A stretch of 64,000 nucleotides of DNA from an uncultured Clostridia bacterium. Its GTDB lineage: Bacteria > Bacillota > Clostridia > Lachnospirales > Anaerotignaceae. A program made the translations under genes and the position numbers. Positions 24,484-34,314 of the stretch are shown in pieces (positions within the stretch are counted from its first letter, which is position 1; each line of letters begins with the position of its first letter). Under the pieces are notes generated by a model that worked only from the letters and a program-made list of their open reading frames with translations, did no database searches and was not told where the DNA came from. The DNA is taken from assembly GCA_944379995.1 (NCBI GenBank), contig CALWGF010000004.1, positions 109,395 through 173,394 of the forward strand, in the 5' to 3' direction.

Positions 24484-25329
24484 TTATACTTCTCTAAATC
24501 CTTTTCCTACAATTTCACTTGTATTTGTTATAAGTACAAAACCTTTACTATCTATTGATTTTACATACTTTTTAAGTTGATTTGCTTCATATCGCTTTAA
24601 AGCTGTAAGTATAACCCATTTAGGTTCATCAGTAAATGCTCCTCTAGCCTCCCATATTGTTGCACCTCTATGCATATTATAATTTATAAAATCACATACT
24701 TCATGAGGCTTTGTAGTTATTACTGTAAAACTCTTTTTAAGATTTATACTTTCAATTACACTATCAACAATAAGAGATTTCATAACAAGTCCAAGTAATG
24801 AGAAAAGTCCTGTTTCAACATTAAATACTATTGCAGCTGATGCAGCAATTAAAAAGTCTGTGCATAAAAGAGCCATTCCTATATCTAATGTTGTATATTT
24901 CTTCATTATCATTGCTGCTATATCAGTTCCGCCTGTACTTGAATTATAATTAAAAAGTATTGCAGAACCAGCCGCTGGGAATATAACACTATATATAAGC
25001 TCCAAAAGTTTTTGGTCTGTTATAGGATTATTTAAAGGTATTATTATTTCAAATCCTCTTATCATAAGCGAAAAAACTATACTGCTATATATTGTTTTTA
25101 TTCCAAAGCCTTTATCAAGAAATATAAATCCAAGTATAAGAAAAATACCGTTTATAATCATTACAAATGTACCTGGTGTTATTGACTTAAATATACTACC
25201 AAATATAATTGAAAGACCACTTACACCGCCTGTTGAAAAATTGTTTGGAAATTTAAAAAAATAAACTCCAACTGCAACAAGAAATATTCCAATGTTTATA
25301 AGTATAAATTCCGTTATTTTTTCTTTCAT
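24484..25329 (-). CDS. YitT family membrane protein
   Basis: 281 residues from ATG 25329. Five or six membrane helices (GGVSGLSIIFGSIFK, SSTGGTDIAAMIMKKYT are typical YitT loops) are followed by a soluble DUF2179 domain at the C-terminus (THKPHEVCDFI-like region and GATIWEARGAFTDEPKWVILTAL). The transported substrate is unknown. An in-frame extension to 25389 has no better start and would add a non-conserved N-terminus. Its 5' end faces the noc-like gene. Confidence 0.88.
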   Translation of the reverse strand: MKEKITEFILINIGIFLVAVGVYFFKFPNNFSTGGVSGLSIIFGSIFKSITPGTFVMIINGIFLILGFIFLDKGFGIKTIYSSIVFSLMIRGFEIIIPLNNPITDQKLLELIYSVIFPAAGSAILFNYNSSTGGTDIAAMIMKKYTTLDIGMALLCTDFLIAASAAIVFNVETGLFSLLGLVMKSLIVDSVIESINLKKSFTVITTKPHEVCDFINYNMHRGATIWEARGAFTDEPKWVILTALKRYEANQLKKYVKSIDSKGFVLITNTSEIVGKGFREV

Positions 25330-25433
25330 AAGCAATACCCCGCTTTTTATTATGCTATAACTATTGTTTATAAAATTATGATAAAGCACTATTGCCTCTT
25401 TGTAAATGTAAATATTGTTGGAATTTAATGTTA

Positions 25434-26267
25434 TTATTGAAATTTTATTTTTATATTTATTTCATAAAAATTATCATTATAAAAATCTTCAAATCCTGCT
25501 TCAATGCCAGAGTCTTTGATTATATCCAATGTTTGTTTTATTGTATTTTTAAACAATCGTATATCAGTTATTTTTCTTTTTTCTTTCTGTTTATGTAACA
25601 ATGATTTTTTATTATTTCTTAATTTTTCAAGTTCTTCATTTATAAATTCTTCTGTTTTTTTTACATTAAAACCTTTTTCAACAATAATTTTAATTATATT
25701 TTTTTGCATATTATAATCCGGAATTTTTAAAAGTGCTCTTGCATGTCTTTCTGTAAGGTTATTATCAAGTATTATTTTTCGTATATCAGTATTAAGTTTT
25801 AGAAGTCGTATTTTATTTGCTATTGATGATTGACTTTTATTTAATTTTACAGAAAGTTCTTCTTGTGTTAAATTATAATCATCTATAAGATTTTTATAAC
25901 CTTCTGCCTCTTCAAAAAAATTGAGATTTTGTCTTTGTATATTTTCTATAAGTGCCATTACTGCACTTTCATTATCTGTAACAGATATTAATATACATGG
26001 TATTGTTTCAAGACCTGCTATTTTTGATGCTCTAAGTCTTCTTTCTCCCGATACAAGTTCATATGAACAATTGTTTATAAATCGTACTGTTACAGGTTGT
26101 AAAACCCCATATTCCCTTATAGACTCTGAAAGTTCCAAAAGCGATGTCATATCAAAATATTTTCTTGGTTGGTATGGATTTGGTCTTATTTTATCTATGG
26201 GAATATTTTGTACTATATTATTGCCTTTTTTAAACTTAAAATCACAAAATTTTAGTGCTGAAAGCAT
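25434..26267 (-). CDS. noc: ParB/Noc-like DNA-binding protein
   Basis: 277 residues. ParB N-terminal domain with IPIDKIRPNPYQPRKYFD and SGERRLRASKIAGLE, a helix-turn-helix around LTQEELSVKLNKSQSSIANK, and a C-terminal dimerisation part. It lies next to rsmG, the usual place of noc in Firmicutes, while the true parB is beside parA. Noc binds its own sites, associates with the membrane and blocks division over the nucleoid; an amphipathic N-terminus is possible here (MLSALKFCDFKFKKG). The start ATG at 26267 is chosen over a GTG that lies in the GGGAGTG site. No site of the form ATTTCCCGGGAAAT was noticed. Confidence 0.8.
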   Translation of the reverse strand: MLSALKFCDFKFKKGNNIVQNIPIDKIRPNPYQPRKYFDMTSLLELSESIREYGVLQPVTVRFINNCSYELVSGERRLRASKIAGLETIPCILISVTDNESAVMALIENIQRQNLNFFEEAEGYKNLIDDYNLTQEELSVKLNKSQSSIANKIRLLKLNTDIRKIILDNNLTERHARALLKIPDYNMQKNIIKIIVEKGFNVKKTEEFINEELEKLRNNKKSLLHKQKEKRKITDIRLFKNTIKQTLDIIKDSGIEAGFEDFYNDNFYEINIKIKFQ

Positions 26268-26342
26268 TACTTTCACTCCCTTTTCACCTTTTTACAAATT
26301 ATACCATATACCTATTTGAGAAAAATATTTTTTATAATCAAA

Positions 26343-26375
26343 AAAGCCCCATATTAAAACAAAATACGGGGCTTT
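26343..26375 (-). terminator. rsmG terminator
   Basis: Stem AAAGCCCC/GGGGCTTT, with extra pairs in the loop and a T tail on the minus strand, separates rsmG from the noc-like gene. Confidence 0.8.
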
Positions 26376-26380
26376 GACAT

Positions 26381-27103
26381 TTATTTTATAGGATTTTTTG
26401 TAACCTTACCTGCTTTTCTAGGATACTGCTTTGGAGTCTGTCGAACTTTTTTAATAATAACAAGGCTATGTGTAATATCACTTTTTGGTATTGAAATTTT
26501 TTCTATTTTTATTATTTCTCCACCAAGTTTTTCTATTGCTTTTCTCCCCTCATTAAGTTCTTCTGTAACATCTGGACCTTTTAATGATACAAATGTTCCT
26601 CCAACTTTAACAAAAGGAAGACAATATTCAGAAAGTACAGCGAGATTTGCTACCGCTCTTGATATACACATATCATATTTTTCACGATAATTTTCATTTT
26701 GTCCGCCGTCTTCGGCTCTTGAGTGTATACAATTTACATTTTCAAGACCAATACTTTTTACAACTTCTTCAAGAAAATTTATTCTTTTATTAAGTGAGTC
26801 TAAAAGAGTTATATTTATATGAGGAAATGCTATTTTTACAGGTATTCCCGGAAAACCTGCACCAGTTCCAACATCAATAACATTTATATTTTCTGGAATT
26901 TCTATTTTTGATGCTATTGATACACAATCAACAAAGTGTTTTTGTATAACTTCTTTATCCTCTGTTATTGCTGTAAGGTTCATTTTTTCATTCCACTCAA
27001 CAAGCAATTTTTTATATATCATAAATTGCTTTATTTGATTTTCGTTTATATCAATGCCGAGAGTTTTTAAACTTTCGGAAAGAAGTTTTTCAATTTCAGT
27101 CAA
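26381..27103 (-). CDS. rsmG: 16S rRNA (guanine527-N7)-methyltransferase
   Basis: 240 residues with the SAM-binding signature NVIDVGTGAGFPGIPVKIAF and the family motifs LNKRINFLEEV and ISRAVANLAVLSEYCLPFV. It methylates G527 of 16S rRNA in the small-subunit assembly; loss confers low-level streptomycin resistance in other bacteria. The start is TTG at 27103 after AAAGGAG. It lies in the mnmG-unknown-rsmG run with a 6-base gap to the upstream gene. Confidence 0.95.
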   Translation of the reverse strand: MTEIEKLLSESLKTLGIDINENQIKQFMIYKKLLVEWNEKMNLTAITEDKEVIQKHFVDCVSIASKIEIPENINVIDVGTGAGFPGIPVKIAFPHINITLLDSLNKRINFLEEVVKSIGLENVNCIHSRAEDGGQNENYREKYDMCISRAVANLAVLSEYCLPFVKVGGTFVSLKGPDVTEELNEGRKAIEKLGGEIIKIEKISIPKSDITHSLVIIKKVRQTPKQYPRKAGKVTKNPIK

Positions 27104-27109
27104 ATTATA

Positions 27110-27550
27110 CTACTCCTTTTCTACATGATAAATTTTCCATTTACCAAAACTATCCGGTTCATTTACCATTTTAAGATTTATAATTTCTATTTTACTTTTT
27201 GGCTGTTTTTTTACTGCTATTGATACCTGTCTTAAATAAGGTGAACTTTTTTTAACTGAAATTAAATATTTATAACTTTTTACACCTTCAAATATTGAAT
27301 ATATTTCTTCAAAATTTACAGGTTCAACAACATTTTTACTTATATATCCCATAGCCTCATCAAAATAATTATTATTTAATGCTTCAAGAAATGATTTTAC
27401 AATTCCATTTGCATTAGGTATAGAAAAAAAGGGACTTCCTTTTTTGGGAATACAAATTCTGTTTCCTATTTCTGTTTTTCCTTTATGAATAAATATATTT
27501 TTTGGTGTTATATTATTTTTTTTGCCTAATTCTATAAATGGTGTATCCAA
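27110..27550 (-). CDS. Unknown protein between mnmG and rsmG
   Basis: 146 residues, soluble, basic. The N-terminal half contains IFIHKGKTEIGNRICIPKKG; a central segment (SFLEALNNNYFDEAMGYISKNV) looks like a helical NTF2/DUF4878-like start, followed by strands ending WKIYHVEKE. I do not recognise a family with certainty. Start is TTG 27550 behind AGGAGG. Packing between mnmG and rsmG with gaps of about 42 and 6 bases indicates co-transcription with RNA-modification genes. Confidence 0.65.
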   Translation of the reverse strand: MDTPFIELGKKNNITPKNIFIHKGKTEIGNRICIPKKGSPFFSIPNANGIVKSFLEALNNNYFDEAMGYISKNVVEPVNFEEIYSIFEGVKSYKYLISVKKSSPYLRQVSIAVKKQPKSKIEIINLKMVNEPDSFGKWKIYHVEKE

Positions 27551-27592
27551 ATTTTCCTACACCTCCTAAATTTATTTTATTTTCTCATTTTT

Positions 27593-29479
27593 TTAATTTT
27601 TTCTTTTCATCTGTTCCATATATACAAGAAGAACTGATATATCAGCTGGTGAAACACCTGCTATTCTTGATGCATGACCTATTGATATAGGGCGTATTGC
27701 ATCAAGTTTTTGTTTAGCTTCAATACGAAGTCCACTTATTGTGCTATAATCAATATCTTCTGGAAGAAGTCTATTTTCAAGTTTTTTAAATTGTTCAACC
27801 TGATTTAATTGTTGTTTTATATAACCTTCATATTTAATTTGTATATTAACTTGTTCTGTTATTTCGGCGTCAAGATTATCTGGTCTATTTTTATCTATTG
27901 GTGCAAGTTTAAAATAATTAAGTTCAGGACGTTTTATAAGTTCTGAAAGTCTTACACCAGATTTTATAGGAGTTGAACCATATTCAGCAAGAAGATTTAA
28001 AACTTCTTCTTTAGGTGTTATTATAACACTTTGAACACGTTCAATTTCTTCTGCTACAAGTTTTTCTTTTTCAATAAGTCTTTGATATCTTTTTTCTGTA
28101 ACAAGACCAACTTCATAACCAAGTTTTGTAAGTCTTTGGTCTGCATTATCTTGTCTTAAAAGAAGTCTATATTCTGCACGAGAAGTCATCATTCTGTAAG
28201 GCTCTTTACTTCCTTTTGTTACTATATCATCAATAAGAACCCCTATATATGCATCTGAACGTTTAAGTATAAGAGGTTTTTCACCTTTTACATATTGTGC
28301 TGCATTTATACCACCTATTATACCTTGTGCTGCTGCTTCTTCATATCCACTTGTACCATTAAACTGACCTGCACTGAAAAGACCTTTTATATTTTTAAAT
28401 TCAAGACTTAATTTAAGTTGTGTTGCGTCTATACAATCATATTCAATAGCATAAGCTGTACGCATTATTTCACAATTTTCAAGCCCTGGTACACTTCTAT
28501 ACATTTTAAGCTGTACATCTTCTGGTAAAGATGTTGACATACCTTGAACATACATTTCATAAGTTCCTTCTCCTTCAGGCTCAATGAAAATTTGATGACG
28601 GTTTTTATCAGAAAAACGTACTATTTTATCTTCTATTGAAGGACAATATCTTGTTCCTGTACCTTCTATAACACCTGCATACATAGGTGAACGGTGGAGA
28701 TTTTCTCTTATAATATTGTGAGTTTCTTCATTTGTGTATGTAAGCCAACAAGGTATTTGTTCACGATAAATATCTTCCGGTTTATTTTCAAATGAGAATG
28801 GTACTATATTTTCATCTCCATATTGTGGCTCCATTTTTGAAAAGTCAACAGTTCTTTTATCTATACGGGCAGGAGTTCCTGTTTTGAAACGATAAAGTTT
28901 TATACCTAAATCCATAAGATTTTGACTTAATTTTGTTGCATTCATAAGTCCATTTGGTCCACAATCCATAATTGTTTCACCATAAAGGCAACGAGCTTTC
29001 ATATATGTACCCATACAAAGTACAACAGCTTTACAACGGAATATTGCTTCTGAATGGGTAACAACACCTGTTACTTTTCCGTCTTCAACAAGAATTTCTG
29101 TTACTTCGTTTTGACGAATTTTAAGATTTTCAGTATTTTCAAGTGTTTGTTTCATTGTTTCTTTATATCTGTTTTTATCAGCTTGTGCTCTTAATGAGTA
29201 AACGGCAGGACCTTTTCCTGTATTAAGCATTTTGGTTTGGATATATGTTTTATCTATATTTTTACCCATTTCACCGCCAAGGGCATCAACTTCTTTTACA
29301 AGATGACCTTTTGAACTTCCACCTATACTTGGATTACAAGGCATCATTGCTACACTATCAAGGTTTATTGCAAACATTATAGTTTTAAGCCCCATACGAG
29401 CCGCCGCAAGAGCTGCTTCACAACCTGCGTGACCGCCGCCTACTACTATAACGTCTACTGAATCAGCTTCATATCTCAT
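27593..29479 (-). CDS. mnmG: tRNA U34 carboxymethylaminomethyl synthesis enzyme MnmG (GidA)
   Basis: 628 residues, full length. N-terminal FAD site [21 protein letters not shown], second signature in [16 protein letters not shown] with GNMGK-like segment, and the C-terminal helical domain that binds MnmE. With MnmE it adds the cmnm5 group to wobble uridine of several tRNAs using glycine, methylene-THF and FAD. The ATG follows AAGGAG. mnmE lies upstream, separated by 230 bases containing five hairpins. Confidence 0.97.
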   Translation of the reverse strand: MRYEADSVDVIVVGGGHAGCEAALAAARMGLKTIMFAINLDSVAMMPCNPSIGGSSKGHLVKEVDALGGEMGKNIDKTYIQTKMLNTGKGPAVYSLRAQADKNRYKETMKQTLENTENLKIRQNEVTEILVEDGKVTGVVTHSEAIFRCKAVVLCMGTYMKARCLYGETIMDCGPNGLMNATKLSQNLMDLGIKLYRFKTGTPARIDKRTVDFSKMEPQYGDENIVPFSFENKPEDIYREQIPCWLTYTNEETHNIIRENLHRSPMYAGVIEGTGTRYCPSIEDKIVRFSDKNRHQIFIEPEGEGTYEMYVQGMSTSLPEDVQLKMYRSVPGLENCEIMRTAYAIEYDCIDATQLKLSLEFKNIKGLFSAGQFNGTSGYEEAAAQGIIGGINAAQYVKGEKPLILKRSDAYIGVLIDDIVTKGSKEPYRMMTSRAEYRLLLRQDNADQRLTKLGYEVGLVTEKRYQRLIEKEKLVAEEIERVQSVIITPKEEVLNLLAEYGSTPIKSGVRLSELIKRPELNYFKLAPIDKNRPDNLDAEITEQVNIQIKYEGYIKQQLNQVEQFKKLENRLLPEDIDYSTISGLRIEAKQKLDAIRPISIGHASRIAGVSPADISVLLVYMEQMKRKN

Positions 29480-29513
29480 TTTTAATTCTCCTTAAAATAA
29501 AATTAACAAATAT

Positions 29514-29670
29514 CAAGGGCGTAGCCCTTGCGGGGTTTGGGGCATAGCCCCAAAGTTATATTTTTTGTTTTATTGAATTTTTTATTATTGGTTCTTTGTC
29601 AAACTTTCTTTTAAGAAAGTTTGCAGGGTTTGGGACAGAGTCCCAAGTGTTTTTTAGGGGCGTAGCCCCT
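29514..29670. repeat. Array of five short perfect hairpins between mnmE and mnmG
   Basis: Stem-loops: CAAGGGC-GTA-GCCCTTG (29514-29530), TTTGGGGC-ATA-GCCCCAAA (29536-29554), CAAACTTTCTT-TT-AAGAAAGTTTG (29600-29623), TTGGGAC-AGA-GTCCCAA (29630-29646) and AGGGGC-GTA-GCCCCT (29656-29670, then a T run). Four of the five have a 3-nt loop and a GGG/CCC core. The last can terminate transcription in the plus direction; read on the minus strand the array lies after mnmE. They look like a mobile intergenic repeat of the REP type. No gene lies in 29480-29714. Confidence 0.8.
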
Positions 29671-29714
29671 TTTTTTTACAAAGTTTTATTATTTTTATAA
29701 ATATTTTATAGAAA

Positions 29715-31109
29715 TTACTTTCCAAGACAGAAACGTGAGAATATTCTGTCAATAATTTCTTCATCAACACTTTCACCTGTTATTTCTCCAAGATAACGAA
29801 GAGCATCTTGTAAGTCCATAGAAATAAAATCTTCAGGCATACGTGTTTCTATTGTTATTTTTGCCTTTTCCATACTTTCTTTTGCATAGTAAAGTGAATT
29901 TTTATGACGTACATTTCCAATCATTACTTCATCAGAAATATTTACATCACCTGTCATAAACATATCTTTTATTCTATCAGTAAGATTTTCAATACCCTTA
30001 TTTTCTTTTACTGACAGACTTATTATATCATTTTCGTTTACATACTCAAGTAATTTTTGTCTGTCAAGTTTATTTTCAAGGTCTGATTTATTTAAAATAA
30101 TAAGAGATTTTTTATCTTTTATAAAATCAAGAATTTCTATATCTTCATTATCAAGTTCTTTGGATACATCAAGCATCATAAGAACCAAGTCTGCTTTTTG
30201 TGCATATTCTTTTGATTTTGAAACACCCATTTTTTCAACAATATCACCTGTTTCTCTTATTCCTGCTGTATCAACTATTTTTACAGGTATACCGTCTATA
30301 TTCATAAACTCTTCAACAGTATCTCTTGTTGTTCCGGGAATATCTGTTACTATTGCCCTTTCTTCTTCAAGAAATCTGTTTAAAAGAGATGATTTTCCTA
30401 CATTTGGTTTTCCAAGTATTACTGTTTCTATACCTTCTTGAACTATTTTTCCTCTGTCAGCAGTTTCAAGAAGTCTGTTTATATCTTTTAATACTTCATC
30501 AGATTGTTTATACATATTGTTATATGTTTCTTCTTCAATATCATGTTCAGGATAATCAATAGCAACTTCTATTGATGCAATCATATCAAGAAGTCTATCT
30601 CTTATAGCATTAACAGCTTCTTTAAGTTTACCTTCAAGTCTACCAACTGCTGCCTGTCTAGACATATCTGTTTTTGAATTTATAACATCAATAACAGCTT
30701 CTGCTTGTGAAAGGTCTATTCTACCATTTAAAAATGCTCTTTTTGTAAACTCTCCCGGTTCTGCAAGTCTTGCACCACTATTTAATACTGACTCAAGAAC
30801 TTTTTTTACAACAACAGTTCCACCATGACAGTTTATTTCAACTATATCATCTTTTGTATATGTGTTTGGAGCTTTCATAACAGTAACAAGAACTTCATCT
30901 ATTATATTTCCTGTCTTTATATCATATACAGTACCATATGAAACTGTGTGACTTTTCTTATCTTTAAGTTTAATACCTTTTACACCTTTAAAAATTTTAT
31001 CTGCAATATCTATTGAACCATTACCGCTTATACGAATAATGCCTATACCACCACTACCGGCAGGTGTTGATATTGCTGCAATTATATCATCTAATGATGT
31101 TCCTTTCAT
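29715..31109 (-). CDS. mnmE: tRNA U34 modification GTPase MnmE (TrmE)
   Basis: 464 residues: N-terminal formyl-THF-binding domain (IAAISTPAGSGGIGIIRISG), helical domain, inserted G domain with G1 GKPNVGKSSLLNRF, G2-G3 DIPGTTRDTVEEF and DTAG, G4 NKSDL, and the C-terminal catalytic cysteine motif FSRFCLGK. GTP hydrolysis drives the MnmE-MnmG reaction. It is followed by the hairpin array and mnmG, and preceded by a terminator after jag, so it starts a new transcript. Confidence 0.97.
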   Translation of the reverse strand: MKGTSLDDIIAAISTPAGSGGIGIIRISGNGSIDIADKIFKGVKGIKLKDKKSHTVSYGTVYDIKTGNIIDEVLVTVMKAPNTYTKDDIVEINCHGGTVVVKKVLESVLNSGARLAEPGEFTKRAFLNGRIDLSQAEAVIDVINSKTDMSRQAAVGRLEGKLKEAVNAIRDRLLDMIASIEVAIDYPEHDIEEETYNNMYKQSDEVLKDINRLLETADRGKIVQEGIETVILGKPNVGKSSLLNRFLEEERAIVTDIPGTTRDTVEEFMNIDGIPVKIVDTAGIRETGDIVEKMGVSKSKEYAQKADLVLMMLDVSKELDNEDIEILDFIKDKKSLIILNKSDLENKLDRQKLLEYVNENDIISLSVKENKGIENLTDRIKDMFMTGDVNISDEVMIGNVRHKNSLYYAKESMEKAKITIETRMPEDFISMDLQDALRYLGEITGESVDEEIIDRIFSRFCLGK

Positions 31110-31157
31110 TATGACACCCCTTTTTATATTTAAAATACTTAATTTTTATAATTAAAA

Positions 31158-31193
31158 TACCCGATACTTTCAAAAATAAGAAATTATCGGGTA
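31158..31193 (-). terminator. Terminator between jag and mnmE
   Basis: Stem TACCCGATA/TATCGGGTA with an 18-nt loop and a T-rich minus-strand tail, after the jag stop codon. Confidence 0.65.
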
Positions 31194-31204
31194 GTGTCTT
31201 TTAT

Positions 31205-31831
31205 TTACTGCTGATTTTTTAAAACTATAACAACATTACGATGTGGTTCTTCGCCTTCGCTATATGTTGTAACATATCTATCGTTTTGAAGTGCTGAATG
31301 AATTATTCTTCTTTCATAAGGATTCATAGGCTCAAGAACAACACTCTTTCTTGTTTGTTTAACTTTTTTAGCAAGATTAAGAGCAAGAGTTTCAAGAGTT
31401 TCTTTTCTTCTTTGACGATAATTTTCAGTATCTATTGATATACTGACATATGGTGCATTACCTTTATTTACAACAAGGTTTACAAGATACTGTATTGAAT
31501 CAAGAGTCTGTCCTCTTTTTCCAATAAGTACACCCATATCATCACCGCTTAACTCTATTGAAAGCTGTTTATCCTTAAGTTTTGTATCAATATTTACTAT
31601 TATACCCATAGCAAGGAACATTTCTCTAAGGAAATTTTCTGCTATTTTTTCTGGGTTAAATTTTCTTTTAACTTTTACAACGGCATTTTTTGCACCAAAC
31701 ATGCCGAGAAATCCTTTTGAACCTTCATCAATTACAGTTATTTCAACATCTTCTCTTGTAAGGTTCATTTCTCGAAGGGCTTCATTCACAGCATCATCTA
31801 CGGTTTTTCCTGATTTTTCGAGTTCGTCCAT
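31205..31831 (-). CDS. jag: Jag/KhpB RNA-binding protein
   Basis: 208 residues. Jag-N domain (residues 1-50, ending DEGSKGFLGMFGAKNAVVKVK), KH domain with GVLIGKRGQTLDSIQYLVN (GxxG motif) and R3H domain at the C-terminus (MNPYERRIIHSAL). KhpB acts with KhpA as an RNA chaperone that affects cell elongation and, in Bacillus, sporulation. ATG 31831 overlaps the yidC end by one base; a longer start at 31855 would run inside yidC. It belongs to the rpmH-rnpA-yidD-yidC-jag run. Confidence 0.93.
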   Translation of the reverse strand: MDELEKSGKTVDDAVNEALREMNLTREDVEITVIDEGSKGFLGMFGAKNAVVKVKRKFNPEKIAENFLREMFLAMGIIVNIDTKLKDKQLSIELSGDDMGVLIGKRGQTLDSIQYLVNLVVNKGNAPYVSISIDTENYRQRRKETLETLALNLAKKVKQTRKSVVLEPMNPYERRIIHSALQNDRYVTTYSEGEEPHRNVVIVLKNQQ

Positions 31832-31832
31832 T

Positions 31833-32852
31833 TTATAATGCTGCCCCTTTCTCATCTTTATTTCTAAAATATTTCTGTAATACTATTTGTTGTCCCATCT
31901 GGAAAAGGTTACTTACTGTCCAGTAAAGACCAAGACCAGCTGGAAGTGTTATAGTCATAACACCCATCATTATAGGCATTACCATATTCATTGTTTTCAT
32001 TGTTGCTGCTGTTGGGTCGTCCGGGTTTTGTGATGGTTGGTTTTTCATCATAACTTTTGTTGAAAGCCAAGTTGTAGCACCTGATAATATAGGAAGTATT
32101 ATTTCAGGGAAACGTATACCCGGATTTTCTATAAGATGGATAAAAAGGAAGTTTTCCATCTGATTTTTCTGGGCAAGAAGCGGTATAAGGTCTTTTCCGC
32201 TATCACCTAAAACAGCAAGTATTTGGTCCCAATTACTTGATGTAAGTGAGTTTACAACCTGCACAATGTCTTGTGCATTATTCATATCAAGCTGTACTTT
32301 CATTGAGTCTGCTATTTGTGTTGCAAATCCTCCAATTGCGTCCATTCTAAGGTCAAGAGGAACTGAAAGAAGTGTATTTGCTATTGCATTATAATTATCT
32401 GCAACAACATCTACATATACATATGCTTGTTGGAAAATATAAAACAACGCATATAAAATAGGAAGCTGTATAAGTAAAGGAAGACAACCTCCAAACATAC
32501 TTATGCCATTTTTCTTTTGAAATTCTTGCATTTCATATGCCATTCTTTGTTGTGATTCCTGGTCTTTCTTTCCTTCATATTTAGCTCTGATTTTATTTAA
32601 TTCAGGCTGAAGTTTCTGCATTTTATATGTTGATTTCTGCTGTTTAACCATAAGAGGAAAAAGCACAAGTTTAACAATAATTGTAAAAAGAATTATTGCT
32701 ATACCAAGAGAGCCTGACTGTATAAACGAATAAATAAAGTTAAATAATATATTGTAGATAAAACCCAAAAAATCTGCTATTGGGCCAACTATCACTCCGG
32801 GCTTTCTTACAGCAAGAAGTCCTACTGTAGAAACTGCTATCGATTCTAACAC
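31833..32852 (-). CDS. yidC: Membrane protein insertase YidC
   Basis: 339 residues with about five membrane helices and the conserved YidC/Oxa1 core: LGIAIILFTIIVKLVLFPLM (containing the hydrophilic groove region), the cytoplasmic helical hairpin KMQKLQPELNKIRAKYEGKK, and GCLPLLIQLPILYALFYIF. It inserts membrane proteins alone or with SecYEG. The start is GTG 32852 after AAGGAGG. No lipobox is visible, unlike SpoIIIJ of Bacillus. Confidence 0.96.
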   Translation of the reverse strand: MLESIAVSTVGLLAVRKPGVIVGPIADFLGFIYNILFNFIYSFIQSGSLGIAIILFTIIVKLVLFPLMVKQQKSTYKMQKLQPELNKIRAKYEGKKDQESQQRMAYEMQEFQKKNGISMFGGCLPLLIQLPILYALFYIFQQAYVYVDVVADNYNAIANTLLSVPLDLRMDAIGGFATQIADSMKVQLDMNNAQDIVQVVNSLTSSNWDQILAVLGDSGKDLIPLLAQKNQMENFLFIHLIENPGIRFPEIILPILSGATTWLSTKVMMKNQPSQNPDDPTAATMKTMNMVMPIMMGVMTITLPAGLGLYWTVSNLFQMGQQIVLQKYFRNKDEKGAAL

Positions 32853-32901
32853 TTTTTTGCCTCCTTAAAACGACGACTCACTAATCGAATATATGAAATT
32901 T

Positions 32902-33114
32902 TTATGGTACAGGGTCATACCCTCCCTCGTGAAAAGGGTGACATTTTAAAAGTCGCCTTATAGTAAGGTAACCACCTTTAAATATGCCATATTTTGATAT
33001 TGCTTCAAAAGCATATTGAGAACATGTCGGAGTAAAACGACAATGTGGACCTAATGCTGGAGATATACATTTCTGATAAAAACGGATAAGAAGTAATAAA
33101 AACTTTTTAATCAT
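32902..33114 (-). CDS. yidD: Membrane protein insertion efficiency factor YidD
   Basis: 70 residues with the family signature [27 protein letters not shown] and the [12 protein letters not shown] end, including the three conserved cysteines. It is a short peripheral membrane protein that assists YidC insertion. The gene starts 4 bases after the rnpA stop and lies 50 bases before yidC, the standard order. Confidence 0.97.
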   Translation of the reverse strand: MIKKFLLLLIRFYQKCISPALGPHCRFTPTCSQYAFEAISKYGIFKGGYLTIRRLLKCHPFHEGGYDPVP

Positions 33115-33118
33115 AAAT

Positions 33119-33493
33119 TCACTTTCCTTCTTTGTTTTTCTGAGATGATATCATTTCTGATTTTATTAAATTATGCTTTTTCATAAGATGTTTTAAAGAT
33201 TTTTCTAATGTAAAATAATCAAGAGAAGCAGAAGAAACTCTTGCAATAACAACAATATCAAAACCGGATTTTATGTCATTTTCCATGAGTCTGTAACTTT
33301 CACGAATAAGTCTTGTAACCCTTGAGCGGGTAACACTTTTACCAACTTTTTTACTTACAGATATACCAAGACGATTTATATCTTTATTATTTTTGTGTAC
33401 GTACATAACAAGATGTTTATTAGCTATTGATTTTCCTTTGTTATATACATATCTGAAATGTTGGTTCTTTTTTAGAGATTCAGTAAATTCCAC
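33119..33493 (-). CDS. rnpA: Ribonuclease P protein component
   Basis: 124 residues with the RNPA motif [20 protein letters not shown] (KxxxRNxxKR-like) and an N-terminal [16 protein letters not shown]. The protein binds RNase P RNA to process tRNA 5' ends. Start is GTG 33493 after GAAGGAG. It lies downstream of rpmH with an intervening hairpin, which may lower its expression relative to rpmH. Confidence 0.96.
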   Translation of the reverse strand: MEFTESLKKNQHFRYVYNKGKSIANKHLVMYVHKNNKDINRLGISVSKKVGKSVTRSRVTRLIRESYRLMENDIKSGFDIVVIARVSSASLDYFTLEKSLKHLMKKHNLIKSEMISSQKNKEGK

Positions 33494-33549
33494 TTTTATT
33501 CTCCTTCGGACAAAAGTTTAAATCCGTCAAAATAAACTACATATTATAA

Positions 33550-33571
33550 AAGGCCACTTATATGCGGCCTT
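33550..33571 (-). terminator. Hairpin between rpmH and rnpA
   Basis: AAGGCC/GGCCTT stem with GCATATAAGT loop, then TTTTATAATA on the minus strand; probably a partial terminator or attenuator. Confidence 0.5.
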
Positions 33572-33602
33572 ATTATAGTAGTAAGTATATAGAACTTTTA
33601 GA

Positions 33603-33737
33603 TTATGCGGATAATACTTTTCTTCCTTTTCTTCTTCTAGCTGCTAATACTTTTCTTCCGTTTGCTGTACTCATTCTTTTTCTGAAGCCATGTACTTTAC
33701 TTCTCTGTCTTTTCTTTGGCTGGAATGTCATTTTCAT
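33603..33737 (-). CDS. rpmH: 50S ribosomal protein L34
   Basis: 44 residues, [20 protein letters not shown] followed by [24 protein letters not shown], the canonical L34 sequence. The ATG at 33737 follows AGGAGGTG; longer in-frame readings upstream are not L34. It opens the minus-strand cluster leading away from oriC. Confidence 0.98.
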   Translation of the reverse strand: MKMTFQPKKRQRSKVHGFRKRMSTANGRKVLAARRRKGRKVLSA

Positions 33738-33796
33738 TTTTGTGCACCTCCTTTTATTGCATAGCTTATCCTTGCTCCCATGCAAGCACTGCTACT

Positions 33797-33825
33797 ATTA
33801 TATTAAAAATTTATTGCCACGTCAA
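33797..33825 (-). promoter_or_regulatory. rpmH promoter
   Basis: Minus strand TTGACG (33825-33820), 17-bp spacer, TATAAT (33802-33797). Confidence 0.85.
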
Positions 33826-34014
33826 GAAAATTTATATTTGTAAATGAAGTATTTTTGAGACTTTTTTGGACTTTTAATATTTTAAAATAAATATGGATAA
33901 ATTATTTTTATTAACATACATTTCATAGATATACTGTTGATAAATTTTAAAATTTTTGTCGGTAACCGCTTTTTTTCTTGATAAACACACAGTATTTTGT
34001 TATTATTATTAGAG

Positions 34015-34277
34015 TTATACACATTTTAAACATTTGTTGATATTTATTTTTGTTTGTAGTACTAAAGTTGTCCACATTCTGTTGATAAGTCTGTGTATAA
34101 GTTATAATATTTATTAAAAAATACTTCATTTTGACACAAATTTACAAAACACGACCGTGAAAAACTTTGTCCACAGCCGTGTTTATATCTTTTTTTGTGT
34201 GTTTTTTTATCTGGAATTTATTTTTATTAATAACAGTTTATTTTTTGTTATGTGTATAAAATTATTTTTTATCCACA
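34015..34277. other. oriC: oriC, part upstream of dnaA (incA/B-like)
   Basis: DnaA boxes: TTATACACA (34015-34023), TTGTCCACA (34068-34076), TGTGTATAA (34092-34100), TTGTCCACA (34167-34175), TGTGTATAA (34251-34259) and the consensus TTATCCACA (34269-34277). They lie in both orientations in an AT-rich stretch of about 580 bases between rpmH and dnaA that holds no gene. Confidence 0.93.
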
Positions 34278-34314
34278 TTTTTTTAACCGTTTTTTTAAGG
34301 AGGAATTTTTATAT

